Assembly (NCBI GenBank): GCA_020638955.1
Contig: JACKHO010000006.1
Coordinates: 434,001 to 498,000, forward strand
Direction: 5' to 3'
Source: Planctomycetaceae bacterium
Lineage (GTDB): Bacteria > Planctomycetota > Planctomycetia > Planctomycetales > Planctomycetaceae
Length of the DNA: 64,000 nt
The notes under the pieces are model-generated. The model worked only from the letters and a program-made list of their open reading frames with translations. It had not been told where the DNA came from and ran no database searches. Both the position numbers and the translations under genes were made by a program. Of this stretch, positions 38,606-47,315 are shown piece by piece (position 1 is the first letter of the stretch; each line of letters begins with the position of its first letter).

Positions 38606-40171
38606 TTATTGCTGAGCGGCCCAGTGCAGGCCGTTCAGAAGCAGTTTACGGAAGGAGGGTTCTTCGAAGTCGGACACGTGGCCGAGCGAGGTATAGAACG
38701 ATTTGCCACCATCTTGGCGGGTGAAAGTCCAGGCGACCGGTTCGGGGGCTGCATCGACGACGGTGCCGGTCATGAGCACCTGGCAGCCCTCGGCCAGTGG
38801 CGACGGCATGTAGAGTGATCCCCCTGAAAGGAAATCAGTACGTTCAATTCCATCAAGCAACGCGCCGTCACCCGTGACATGCACGGTGGTTTGCAGTTTG
38901 TTGTTGTGGTGGTTGGCATAGCTGCCGCCGAAGACTTCGGCGTCAAACTCGGGCCAGTCAGCCAGACCTTCCGGCGCTGGTTGATTTCGCAGACAAAAGG
39001 CGTGACTCGCAGTCCGAATGCCGACGACCGGTTTTCCGTCTGTGATGTGCTTGCGAATGATCGCCAGTTGTTCGGGAGGCAACGTCCGCCGACGCACGCT
39101 GACGAACAGCACATCAGCCGATTCGACAGCGAACAGTCCGGGAATGTCATTTCGGTCCTCCGCGTTATCAAAGACGAAGCTGACTTTGAAGTCGCGCCCC
39201 AATTCTTCAGCGGCGAATTTCGGCAAGGAGACTTCCGTCTTGTACTCGCTTTCCGCACTGATGATGACGAGGTGCGGCCGCTGGTCGTTCTTGAACTTGA
39301 ACTCTTCCCCGCCAATGAACTGTGTGCTGGTAATCGATGGGCAAACCCATTTCTCAATGTGTTCGACAATGAGGTCAGTCCCCGTGAAGTGGCTGACGAA
39401 GGGAGCCTGTTTGGGGTTGTACATGGTGTCCGTCATGTCCCGCATGAGGACCGCGTTCTTACCGTTGCGGGCCAATTGCCGCAGACCGAACGGGCGACCA
39501 AGGACGCACATATTCGTGTGAACCCCGGCGAGAATGACATTTTTAATACCGCGGGCTTCCAGGATGTTCCAAATCTCTTTGCCTTGATCGGAAATGAAAT
39601 CACGCTCGGAATCAATCTCAATTCCTGCATGCTGTCGCACCCACGGGGCCTTGGGATTCCGCCCCTGCCCTTCGAGCTCTTTGAGCCAGGCAGCGTGCTC
39701 GGCCTCTTCGTCGTCGCAACCACCATCAGTCTGGTCGATGGGATAGGCTCCCTGTTCTTCACTGGGAATCTTGTAACACCAGGAGCCGATTTCGTCGGGA
39801 TAGCTTCCAGCGGCAGCCATGTTTTGAGCACGAAGCCGCGCTGCGTGCGACTTGTAGAACTCCATGCAACTGCTGGGAGCATGGATGATGGTGACGCCCC
39901 GCTTGCGGGCGTCGTTTGTGACGTCATTGAGCCGTGGGACCAGTTCATTGACTCGCAGCACGGCATGGTGGGAATGGTGCGAGTCCCAGACATCGCACAG
40001 AATGAGTGCGGTCTCACCGGGCTGCCACTGTTCTTCGCGCCGCAGTGTGTGAAATCGCTGGGTCCCCTCCGCCGTTTCCAGTCGATAACGGAGCGTCAGG
40101 TGAATGGGATCTGCGGCAACGACCATGTTGCAGAGACTCAGCAGCGCGAACAGGAGATGTCGACAAGGCAT
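38606..40171 (-). CDS. Secreted isochorismatase-like / ThuA-like fusion protein
   Basis: The 521-residue protein has a signal peptide (HLLFALLSLCNMVVAAD). Residues about 50-270 are a cysteine hydrolase of the isochorismatase fold: Asp in LILCDVWDSHH and the nucleophile Cys in AGVHTNMCVLGRPFG. Residues about 295-520 are a ThuA-like class I glutamine-amidotransferase fold (VIISAESEYKTEVSLPKFA, RKHITDGKPVVGIRTASHAF, and a final HVSDFEEPSFRKLLLNGLHWA). It is encoded directly upstream of the PSCyt1-DUF1549-DUF1553 gene and is probably co-transcribed. The substrate is unknown; ThuA-type domains in this phylum are usually tied to sugar metabolism. Confidence 0.85.
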   Translation of the reverse strand: MPCRHLLFALLSLCNMVVAADPIHLTLRYRLETAEGTQRFHTLRREEQWQPGETALILCDVWDSHHSHHAVLRVNELVPRLNDVTNDARKRGVTIIHAPSSCMEFYKSHAARLRAQNMAAAGSYPDEIGSWCYKIPSEEQGAYPIDQTDGGCDDEEAEHAAWLKELEGQGRNPKAPWVRQHAGIEIDSERDFISDQGKEIWNILEARGIKNVILAGVHTNMCVLGRPFGLRQLARNGKNAVLMRDMTDTMYNPKQAPFVSHFTGTDLIVEHIEKWVCPSITSTQFIGGEEFKFKNDQRPHLVIISAESEYKTEVSLPKFAAEELGRDFKVSFVFDNAEDRNDIPGLFAVESADVLFVSVRRRTLPPEQLAIIRKHITDGKPVVGIRTASHAFCLRNQPAPEGLADWPEFDAEVFGGSYANHHNNKLQTTVHVTGDGALLDGIERTDFLSGGSLYMPSPLAEGCQVLMTGTVVDAAPEPVAWTFTRQDGGKSFYTSLGHVSDFEEPSFRKLLLNGLHWAAQQ

Positions 40172-40253
40172 GACGGTTTCCGGGGGATAATGAAATCAAA
40201 ACTTACTGATAACAGAATAGGTCCACCGCTTCAGCGGGGCAATCCGGTTGGTG

Positions 40254-41492
40254 TTACGGGACGGTGTCGCGAGGCTTAGTGTTGGCCCAGCGCTTGCCTG
40301 CCCATGCGGAACAGGCTTCGCGTCCACGAAGTTGCTGCACTTCGTGTTCGCCGGTAAACCGACTTGAGGGGAGGTGTATGTCCATTCCCACATCCTTGGC
40401 ATTCAGTTCTGACGAAAGGCTCATCCAAAGTGCCGCACGGTAATGTGGTGCGGGAGAAAGTGGAGCGTGGAGATTGGCGAATGAGACGGCATCGAGATTG
40501 ACGGGAGCCCAGTCGCTCAATGCGTCGGGGGAACCGACGTAAGGCTGAACGGTGTCGGGCGACTCCTGAATATGTTCGACTTGCACCAGCGGAATCACAC
40601 GCACAGGGCGGCGGCTATAGACAATCCAGGCGGGCCAGGGATCGCAGTAGCCGAACCAGCCGAGAGCGGGATACAGCATGAGTACGGCACTCAATGCGGC
40701 CGCCAGTTTCGTTGTTGGAATGGCTGAAGCAGGGACGGCATCTGGTGATGTTGGTTTGTCATCAGCCAATAGAATGGTGTTCTGCACGAGGAAGTACGTG
40801 TTCCAGAGGACAACACCCCACTCGTGCTGCAGTCTCAATGGCCCGAGCAGGTAAATCAGCATGCCGTGCATGACGTAGGAGGAACGTAGCCCCCAGCGTC
40901 GCGTCCGCGGATTCACGACCAACAAGAAGACTGCGAGTTCTCCGAGCGGCAGCAGCCACACCAGAAAGTGCGGCCATGTGGCAAGCGGCGAGGGCTTGAA
41001 AGGGATCAGGGCTTCGATCATTTCGGGTGCGATTTGCGTGAGGAATCCGTGGTCGAATTTGGTGACTGCCGAGTAGAAATAGATCCCACACAGCAGCCAG
41101 CGGGCGGTACGAACAGCTTCACGGGAGGTAAGCGTGAGGCAAATTCCCGTCAGCAGCAGAAATTCCCATGCCCAAGCCTGAAATCGGTTTTGATCCAGTA
41201 GAATGAGTCCGCCCAAGGCGATGAGGTAACAACATCGCTGCAGTCTTAACCGGCGCGGTATGAGGGAGGGAATCAGTCCAAGCACGCAGGTAGCGACCAG
41301 TAGAGTGAGCAAAAGCCAATCGATCAATGGCTGGACGTCCACCAGGAATGACAGCCAGGGAATGTCTGGGATGGTCGCGGCGGGATTCCAGAGGGGCCAT
41401 GTGGCTCCCACGAGAATGAGCGTAAACAGGCTCACCGCCTGCCGCAGTCGATTCGTTTGCAGTTCGGCCTGAGTGGGATTCTCAACAGACAT
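40254..41492 (-). CDS. Multi-pass membrane protein (DoxX/HTTM-like)
   Basis: The 412-residue protein has about seven or eight membrane helices up to residue 250. The segment AVTKFDHGFL after LLCGIYFYS recalls the helix and KF motif of DoxX, MauE and HTTM-type proteins. After the last helix (ALSAVLMLYPALGW, about 275-290) there is a soluble C-terminal part of about 120 residues ending HEVQQLRGREACSAWAGK. It is followed on the same strand by the isochorismatase-ThuA gene (82 bp). Function is unknown. Confidence 0.7.
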   Translation of the reverse strand: MSVENPTQAELQTNRLRQAVSLFTLILVGATWPLWNPAATIPDIPWLSFLVDVQPLIDWLLLTLLVATCVLGLIPSLIPRRLRLQRCCYLIALGGLILLDQNRFQAWAWEFLLLTGICLTLTSREAVRTARWLLCGIYFYSAVTKFDHGFLTQIAPEMIEALIPFKPSPLATWPHFLVWLLPLGELAVFLLVVNPRTRRWGLRSSYVMHGMLIYLLGPLRLQHEWGVVLWNTYFLVQNTILLADDKPTSPDAVPASAIPTTKLAAALSAVLMLYPALGWFGYCDPWPAWIVYSRRPVRVIPLVQVEHIQESPDTVQPYVGSPDALSDWAPVNLDAVSFANLHAPLSPAPHYRAALWMSLSSELNAKDVGMDIHLPSSRFTGEHEVQQLRGREACSAWAGKRWANTKPRDTVP

Positions 41493-41520
41493 TCAGGCCC
41501 CACCGAATCGAGCAAGATAT

Positions 41521-41660
41521 GTAGGCCGGACCGGAGCAAACCGAAATTGCGCCGGAACTTCGGCCGCGCGGAAACCGTCCAACGAAGCAGAACGTTAAGG
41601 AATGCTCAAACACTGTTTGCGTAGTTCCGGCAATTCGAGGCGGCCTGCGGTCCGGCCTAC
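41521..41660. repeat. 140-bp nested inverted-repeat element (MITE-like)
   Basis: The ends are perfect 12-bp inverted repeats: GTAGGCCGGACC at 41521-41532 and GGTCCGGCCTAC at 41649-41660. Inside, GCCGGAACT pairs with AGTTCCGGC, so the whole element can fold into a long hairpin. It fills most of the 185-bp gap between two minus-strand genes. No coding capacity and no obvious target duplication are seen. It may be a non-autonomous mobile element or a large REP-type repeat. Confidence 0.65.
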
Positions 41661-41677
41661 TCTGTGGAGTTCAGGCC

Positions 41678-43891
41678 CTAGTGGATGAACAGGAATTCTT
41701 TGGTGTTCGCCAACGCCCAAATCAGATCCTGCAGGTTCTGTTTCAGGGCCTGATCCTCCGGCAGGTATGTTCCATCAGACTTTTCGACCGGTTCCTGAAG
41801 ATAGGTCACGGCAGCGAGCTGTTCCGTCGGAGTAGGATACCGGGCGAACGCCATTAAATAGATTTCATCAACGCGCTGCTCCAACGACGCCTCAGACTTC
41901 GCCAGCGTTGCCGCGCGACCACTGCCAGCGGCCAGTTTATTCTTCACTTCACTGGAGTTGATGAGGTGCAGGCTTTGGGCGAGGCTCGATGTCTGCACCC
42001 GTTCGCATTCACACACGCTGGAGTTGTCCGGGCGACCAAACACACGCAGAAACTCTGAGGCTTTGTTGTAGCTATTGTCGGGCAGAGCGATGGCTCGTGT
42101 GCCAGCAGGAAGGTTTGCAAACGTGGTGCGGGTACCGGTGAGATCGTCGATGGAATCGAGCAACACTTCCGCCTGCATGCGACGTGGGTAGAACCGCGAA
42201 AAGTTCTGGTTGTCGGCCAAATTCGCATCGCTCGGACGTGAGCTGAGTTGATAGGCGTTGGACTGCGTTATGAATCGCACCAGTTCCTTCAAATCGAATC
42301 CACTCTCAATGAAGTGCTTCTCCAAGGCGGCGAGCAGTTCTGGATTCGTTGGTGGATTGCTGTCCCGAATATCGTCTTCCGGTTCGATAAGACCCCGTCC
42401 GAAAAAGTGCTTCCAGTAGCGGTTCACGACAGCCTTAGCAAAGAAGGGATTCTCGGGTTTGCTCATCCAGTCCACGAGCCGCAAGCGGGGATCTTCGTCG
42501 GCCGGGATTTCACCAATGTCATCTCCCAATGCGGCGGGTCGCAGCATTTGCCCCGACTTGATGTTCTTGGCTTCCGCGATTCCACGCTGATGGAAAATCA
42601 AATCTTCGCCTCGCGTGGCTGTTGGCTTGCGACCAACTCGCGAGAAGAATGCCGAGAGGCTGTAGTAGTCGTCCTGGCTCCAGCGCTCAAAAGGATGGTG
42701 GTGGCACTGAGCACATTGCAGTCGAACGCCCAGGAAGAGCTGAGCCACATCTTCCAGTTGCTCCTTCGGGTCTTTGACTCGCTTGTACCAGGCGACGGGA
42801 GGATTGCTGATAATGGTCCCCGTCGCTCCGAGCAGTTCACGTACGAGTTGATCATACGAAACGTTCGCCAGCAGGCTGTCGCGGATCCAGGCATGGAAGG
42901 CAAAGTTCGAGGTGATGTCGGCAGCATCATCGCGGCGGTTCTTCAGTAGCGTGGTCCATTTGTTTGCAAAGTAGTCGGCGTAGCCAGGACTTTGCAGCAA
43001 TCGCTCGATGGCATGATCCCGTTTGTCTGGTGCGGTGCTTTCCAGAAAGACTTTCGTCTCTTCACTTGTCGGAAGGCGTCCTGCAATGTCAAGCGTGACA
43101 CGGCGGAGGAATGTGGCGTCATCACAGACTTCTGAAGCGGGAATTCCGAGCGTGCGCAGGTTTGCAAAAACCAGTTGATCAATTTCATTTCGTTCGGGCG
43201 GCATTTCTTTGATTTCCGCCCCCAACGGAATCGCCGCAGTGAAGACTGCGATTTTCCCCTGATAGCGGACCATAATCGCCACGCGGCCCGGGATGTCACC
43301 CACGGTGACGAGTCCCTCGTCAGTGACTTCAGCCATCCCTTCCAGGTTTGATTCAAACAATGACCGCGCGGTCACGTCGCGTTTTGTTCCGTCTGCGTAG
43401 GTGGCGATAACAGTTAACTGTTGAGTTGCCCCCGATTGAACGATTCCACTGGCAGGCTGCACCTCGATATCCGCAAACTCCGTGTCGGCAGGCGTGATGC
43501 GTGGAGCCCCTTCAGCGACCCAGCGCTTGAGTGTGTCGTACTCCTCGGACGACTTTAAGAGTCGCACGCCGCCACCGTGAGGAACTCCACCTGAGCCTTT
43601 CGTCAGAATCAGACTTTGTTCAGGATCGGCCAGGAACAATCTTCGTCCACGTCCTTCCTTGAATAGTGCGTCGTAGTCTTCGTCAGGCTCGAAGCCGAGT
43701 AGCGAGAGCTGAAATCCGTTCTGGCCGCCACCTGCCTTGGCATGGCACGCTCCCATATTACAACCGGCTTTGGTCAGGATGGGGACGACATCATTCACGA
43801 AACTAACGGGGCGAACTTCTTCAGCGGGTGACGTCGCGGAGATACAACTCCCGACGATTACGGCAACGTAGAACTTGAAGGCGGGCGACAT
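41678..43891 (-). CDS. Secreted DUF1549-DUF1553 protein with BIG2-like domain and CX4CH motif
   Basis: The 737-residue protein has a signal peptide (residues 1-23). An unusual haem-like motif CNMGACH (residues 44-50) has four residues between the cysteines, as in the subgroup of this family with Ig-like domains. Residues about 150-225 are a bacterial Ig-like (BIG2) domain (IVQSGATQQLTVIATYADGT, GLVTVGDIPGRVAIMV). DUF1549 follows (FLRRVTLDIAGRLPTSEETK) with CAQCH, and DUF1553 at the C-terminus (NPFFAKAVVNRYWKHFFGRG, LAQSLHLINSSEVKNK). It is shorter than its two relatives in this window. A single minus-strand gene; function unknown. Confidence 0.92.
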   Translation of the reverse strand: MSPAFKFYVAVIVGSCISATSPAEEVRPVSFVNDVVPILTKAGCNMGACHAKAGGGQNGFQLSLLGFEPDEDYDALFKEGRGRRLFLADPEQSLILTKGSGGVPHGGGVRLLKSSEEYDTLKRWVAEGAPRITPADTEFADIEVQPASGIVQSGATQQLTVIATYADGTKRDVTARSLFESNLEGMAEVTDEGLVTVGDIPGRVAIMVRYQGKIAVFTAAIPLGAEIKEMPPERNEIDQLVFANLRTLGIPASEVCDDATFLRRVTLDIAGRLPTSEETKVFLESTAPDKRDHAIERLLQSPGYADYFANKWTTLLKNRRDDAADITSNFAFHAWIRDSLLANVSYDQLVRELLGATGTIISNPPVAWYKRVKDPKEQLEDVAQLFLGVRLQCAQCHHHPFERWSQDDYYSLSAFFSRVGRKPTATRGEDLIFHQRGIAEAKNIKSGQMLRPAALGDDIGEIPADEDPRLRLVDWMSKPENPFFAKAVVNRYWKHFFGRGLIEPEDDIRDSNPPTNPELLAALEKHFIESGFDLKELVRFITQSNAYQLSSRPSDANLADNQNFSRFYPRRMQAEVLLDSIDDLTGTRTTFANLPAGTRAIALPDNSYNKASEFLRVFGRPDNSSVCECERVQTSSLAQSLHLINSSEVKNKLAAGSGRAATLAKSEASLEQRVDEIYLMAFARYPTPTEQLAAVTYLQEPVEKSDGTYLPEDQALKQNLQDLIWALANTKEFLFIH

Positions 43892-44462
43892 GGAATCATC
43901 CTTTGCAGGCAGAGGGCTCTGTCTGATGGCTCAATAACGGGCGGGGGAGCCACAAGTATCCTAGCTGCAAAATACACGGAGGTCCATGTTTATGCGTTCT
44001 CGCGTGTCAAGGAGACGTGAGAAATATGAGCGACGTCACAAATCCGAGGGCAATGCAGCGGGTCAGGATGGCCCACGCAGTGAACAAGCTACGAGGATGT
44101 TGGATGAGATCGTCGTAGCGGCGGCGGTATGCGGTGTAGATCTGGTCGACCAAGAGGACTATCCCCCCAATTGTGCGATGACTTGCCGGATGGTCTCCAA
44201 TTCGGGACCACACAATCACTACAACACGTTTAATCGATACAGTCGGACCACGTCAATCTAGGGTGGGAACTCCGACGATTCGGCTTGGGGGCGTTGGGGT
44301 CCGAGAAGTGACTGGAACTCGCTCGAACCGGTGGACGGTTGTGCGAGTTCGAAGGGCTGGCTGACGATTCAATGGATACGAAGACGTCTCACGGACGGGG
44401 CGTTGATCAATTGGATTCTCGATAATTCGTACGACCGCGCAGGCGATCGGACGTGTGGCCCC
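43892..44462. other. 571-bp region without a supported gene
   Basis: Several short frames exist on both strands. The only one with some protein character is a 70-codon frame at 44007-44219 (minus, GTG start) with a hydrophobic end, which I do not accept as a gene. The right part overlaps an in-frame extension of the next gene that has no protein-like composition. No repeat or RNA gene was recognised. Confidence 0.4.
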
Positions 44463-45755
44463 ATGAGTGCACGGTTTACGGGAGCTCGATCTCTGGGTGA
44501 CCGGCGGCGACGTCGGCTGGCTCAAGATGCAGAGCAAACGCAAGCAGCACCAGTTCGTTCCGGCCCTCGAAACGCCTCCCCGGCCAGGGTTTCCGCTGAC
44601 AATGCGGCCACCGCTGCCCCGCAACTAGTGCAACCGCGTGACAGCATCATTCCGAGCGCTCCCTGGAAAATCGCGGCACTCGGGATATTGAGTCTGGCTC
44701 TTTGGTCCGGCATGATGTGGGCTGGACAGGAGACTTGGGGCGGTCCACTCGAGGAACTTTTTGGATTTGAACAGCATCGATTCGCTCAACTGTTCAGCAC
44801 CATTACGCTGCTGGCGGCGACGCAGCTTTCCTGTCTCATCCTGTGGTACCGCATTCGGAGCCGGAAAGATTTCGGAGGACGCTACCGCGTTTGGTTTCTG
44901 GCGGTCATGTTCTGGGGAATGGCCTGTTTCAGTGCGACGACCGGCGCGCATCTCTCCTGGGCAGAGTGGGCCTATCGACAATGGCCAGCAGAAATGTGGC
45001 GGGGCGTGACGTTTTACTGGCTCGCACCGACCGCGATTTGCTTCCTGGCGTTGCACCGGTTGCTCCAAAAGGAGATGTTTTCATCGCGGTCCAGTCGCTT
45101 GTTCTGGGACGCCTCCTGGTGGCTCGCAGCGGCCAGCAGTGTTTTATTGCTGATTCCCTCGGTTGTAGCACCCGAAAGTTTGCATGTGCCGCTGCAAATC
45201 GGGGTCAGCACTTTGTGGTACCTCGTGTCCACGTTTGCACTTCTGGTGCATGCTCGATTCGTCGTCCATATTACGAACGAAGCCGCCCCCAAGCAGGAAC
45301 CGCGACTCTCACGAGTTCTCAACTCCGCTCACAGTACAGTCGAGACTATCGCACAGGTCATACCCCGTCCGAAATTCCTGTCGCGTCCCATTTTTCGCAA
45401 TACCACCACGCCCGACGGAGCTCAAGAAGAGCAGGGCAAAGCGACGCCGCCAGCACTCCCTGCTAAGAAAACAGAACAGCCAACTTCTGTTGCGACGCCA
45501 AAGCAACGAGAAGCGACAGTTGAAGGCAAGGCAGAAGCTGACTCAGAAGAAAAGCCTGTTGGCAGGATGAACCTGCGGATCGATCCTCCCCATCAACTTC
45601 CGCACCAGCGTGTGGTCGCCGATATGCAGGAGGCTGACTCAGACGACGACGATGAAGGCGACGACAGCAGCGACGACGACGATGTGGACATGTCGCAATT
45701 GAGTCGCAAAGAACGACGACGACTGAAAAAGCAGAAACGCGGACAGCGTCGCTAG
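44463..45755 (+). CDS. Uncharacterised membrane protein with acidic Asp/Ser tail and polybasic C-terminus
   Basis: The 430-residue protein is read from ATG 44463; the frame is open to 44331. The N-terminus is basic (GDRRRRRLA) and low in complexity. Five or six membrane helices follow between about residues 68 and 270 (APWKIAALGILSLALWSGMM, VWFLAVMFWGMACFSATTG, WLAAASSVLLLIPSVVA). The last 150 residues are soluble: a charged linker, then a run of Asp with a few Ser, Glu and Gly (DSDDDDEGDDSSDDDDVD), then RKERRRLKKQKRGQRR. The extreme charge segregation could serve RNA, nucleoid or cation binding on the cytoplasmic face. Not recognised; convergent with the aminotransferase gene. Confidence 0.65.
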   Translation: MSARFTGARSLGDRRRRRLAQDAEQTQAAPVRSGPRNASPARVSADNAATAAPQLVQPRDSIIPSAPWKIAALGILSLALWSGMMWAGQETWGGPLEELFGFEQHRFAQLFSTITLLAATQLSCLILWYRIRSRKDFGGRYRVWFLAVMFWGMACFSATTGAHLSWAEWAYRQWPAEMWRGVTFYWLAPTAICFLALHRLLQKEMFSSRSSRLFWDASWWLAAASSVLLLIPSVVAPESLHVPLQIGVSTLWYLVSTFALLVHARFVVHITNEAAPKQEPRLSRVLNSAHSTVETIAQVIPRPKFLSRPIFRNTTTPDGAQEEQGKATPPALPAKKTEQPTSVATPKQREATVEGKAEADSEEKPVGRMNLRIDPPHQLPHQRVVADMQEADSDDDDEGDDSSDDDDVDMSQLSRKERRRLKKQKRGQRR

Positions 45756-45977
45756 CAGCTGTAGCCAATGCTGAAACCTGCAGGGCGAAGTTGGGCTTCG
45801 AATTGGCCTGGGTCGCAGTTGTGTTTTGATTCCATACACCGACAGGCTCCTCTAAGGAAGCGGTAACAGGGGAGAGGCAACACGCCTTTGGACGTGAACT
45901 ACATCTCCCCAATTGCATCGTCCATGTCTAACTTTTCACGGTCGACTGGTGCATTTGCACCCTCAGGGAGGCCTCGT

Positions 45978-47222
45978 TTACGCCAGCCTGTCCAACTCAG
46001 CCAAGACTCTGTCGACTTCTTCGCTCGTATTGTAGTGCAGCAGGCCAATGCGGAGTGTACCGTGCGGTTCGAGGTCAGCGGCTTCACTAAACGACAGGGC
46101 ATAGTGGTTTCCCGCCCACGCATAACAGCCGACTTCTGCCAGTCGAGTCGCGAGTTGGAGCGGTGTTTGTTTCGCATACGTCAATGAGAACGTGGGGACG
46201 CGTTCGTCGATGCGGGCGATATCCGCAATACCCCAGAGGCGATACGCGCCGAGGTTCTGTAATCCCTCAAGCATGCGCCGCGCGAGTTGTTGTTCGTGAT
46301 TTTGAATCGCGGCGAAAGCGAAACAAATCGCTTCGCGGCGAGAAGTTGCGGCGGGATTCGCATGGCGTCCGAGCGAGGCGAGGTACTCAACGCAGGCCAA
46401 TGCACCTGCAATTCCTTCGTGGCAGGCCGTTCCGGTCATCCACTTGCCGGGGAGTTCGTTGGTTGCGACTCGCAGTTTGTACGGCTGGATTTCCTCCAGC
46501 AGCTCGCGTCGACCATATAGCACGCCTAAATGCGGACCGAAGAACTTGTAGGCCGAACAAACGAGGAAATCAGCATTGAGATCCGCGACGTCAATAAGTT
46601 CGTGCGGCGCATAATGAACTGCGTCGACGTATACCATTGCGCCCACGTCGTGAGCCTGCCGAATCATTTCTCGGACGGGGTTGATGGTACCCGTGATGTT
46701 CGAGGCGAGGCCAATCGCGACGAGTTTGGTCTTGGGTGACAAGAGGCTGCGGTAGCTCGCCTGATTGAGTGTGCCATCCTCGATGTTCACGTCAACACGC
46801 CGAATGACGGCACCTGCGTCGCGAGCGGCAAGTACCCAGGGGCTGACATTTCCCTCATGGTCGAGTCGGGTGACAATGATGTCGTCACCTGGGCTCCATG
46901 TCTGTGCTAATGCGCGACTGACCGCCAGCGTAATTGTCGTCATGTTCGCGCCGAACACAATGCAGTCCGGGTTGTCAGCCCCCAGGAAGTCGGCGAAGGC
47001 TCGATGCGCTTCTTCGAGAATGCCGTCACTCGTGCGGCTGACTTCAAATACTCCGCCATGTTGAGAATTCGTTTCGAGTAGGTAGCGTCTGACGGCATCA
47101 CCCACCGACCGTGTGACCTGGCTGCCAGCGGGACCGTCGAAGAAGGCGACGGACTGGCCATCCTGGCGATGACTCAGTCCGGGAAACTGTTCTCGAACCC
47201 ATTCCACATCAAGGGGTGTCAT
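45978..47222 (-). CDS. Cysteine desulfurase-like class V aminotransferase
   Basis: The 414-residue PLP enzyme has FFDGPAGSQV near the start and the phosphate-binding FGANMTTITLAVSRAL segment. HEGNVSPW is also present, as is YVDAVHYAPHELIDV with its Asp and His. The PLP lysine is in CSAYKFFGPHLG, and a C-terminal AGNHYALSF segment follows. This pattern matches the TIGR01976 subgroup (VC1184 type), which resembles SufS/IscS desulfurases; its true substrate is not settled. It is a single gene next to the Hsp70 fusion gene (93-bp gap, same strand), and could share that transcript. Confidence 0.9.
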   Translation of the reverse strand: MTPLDVEWVREQFPGLSHRQDGQSVAFFDGPAGSQVTRSVGDAVRRYLLETNSQHGGVFEVSRTSDGILEEAHRAFADFLGADNPDCIVFGANMTTITLAVSRALAQTWSPGDDIIVTRLDHEGNVSPWVLAARDAGAVIRRVDVNIEDGTLNQASYRSLLSPKTKLVAIGLASNITGTINPVREMIRQAHDVGAMVYVDAVHYAPHELIDVADLNADFLVCSAYKFFGPHLGVLYGRRELLEEIQPYKLRVATNELPGKWMTGTACHEGIAGALACVEYLASLGRHANPAATSRREAICFAFAAIQNHEQQLARRMLEGLQNLGAYRLWGIADIARIDERVPTFSLTYAKQTPLQLATRLAEVGCYAWAGNHYALSFSEAADLEPHGTLRIGLLHYNTSEEVDRVLAELDRLA

Positions 47223-47315
47223 TGTTTTGTGTCCGTGTTGGCCGCTGAATTTGAAACGGCCGAATTCTGTCAGATGGACACCGCAGAAACAAATCCGAGG
47301 TGAAAGCGAATTGCG

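Noticed and set aside
38879..40279. 466-codon open frame on the plus strand
   Set aside because: It is antisense to the isochorismatase-ThuA gene and has no recognisable domain; the minus-strand protein has a signal peptide and catalytic motifs.
44007..44219. 70-codon minus-strand frame with hydrophobic end
   Set aside because: GTG start without a ribosome-binding site, no family recognised, isolated in a non-coding gap. Homologues would be needed to accept it.
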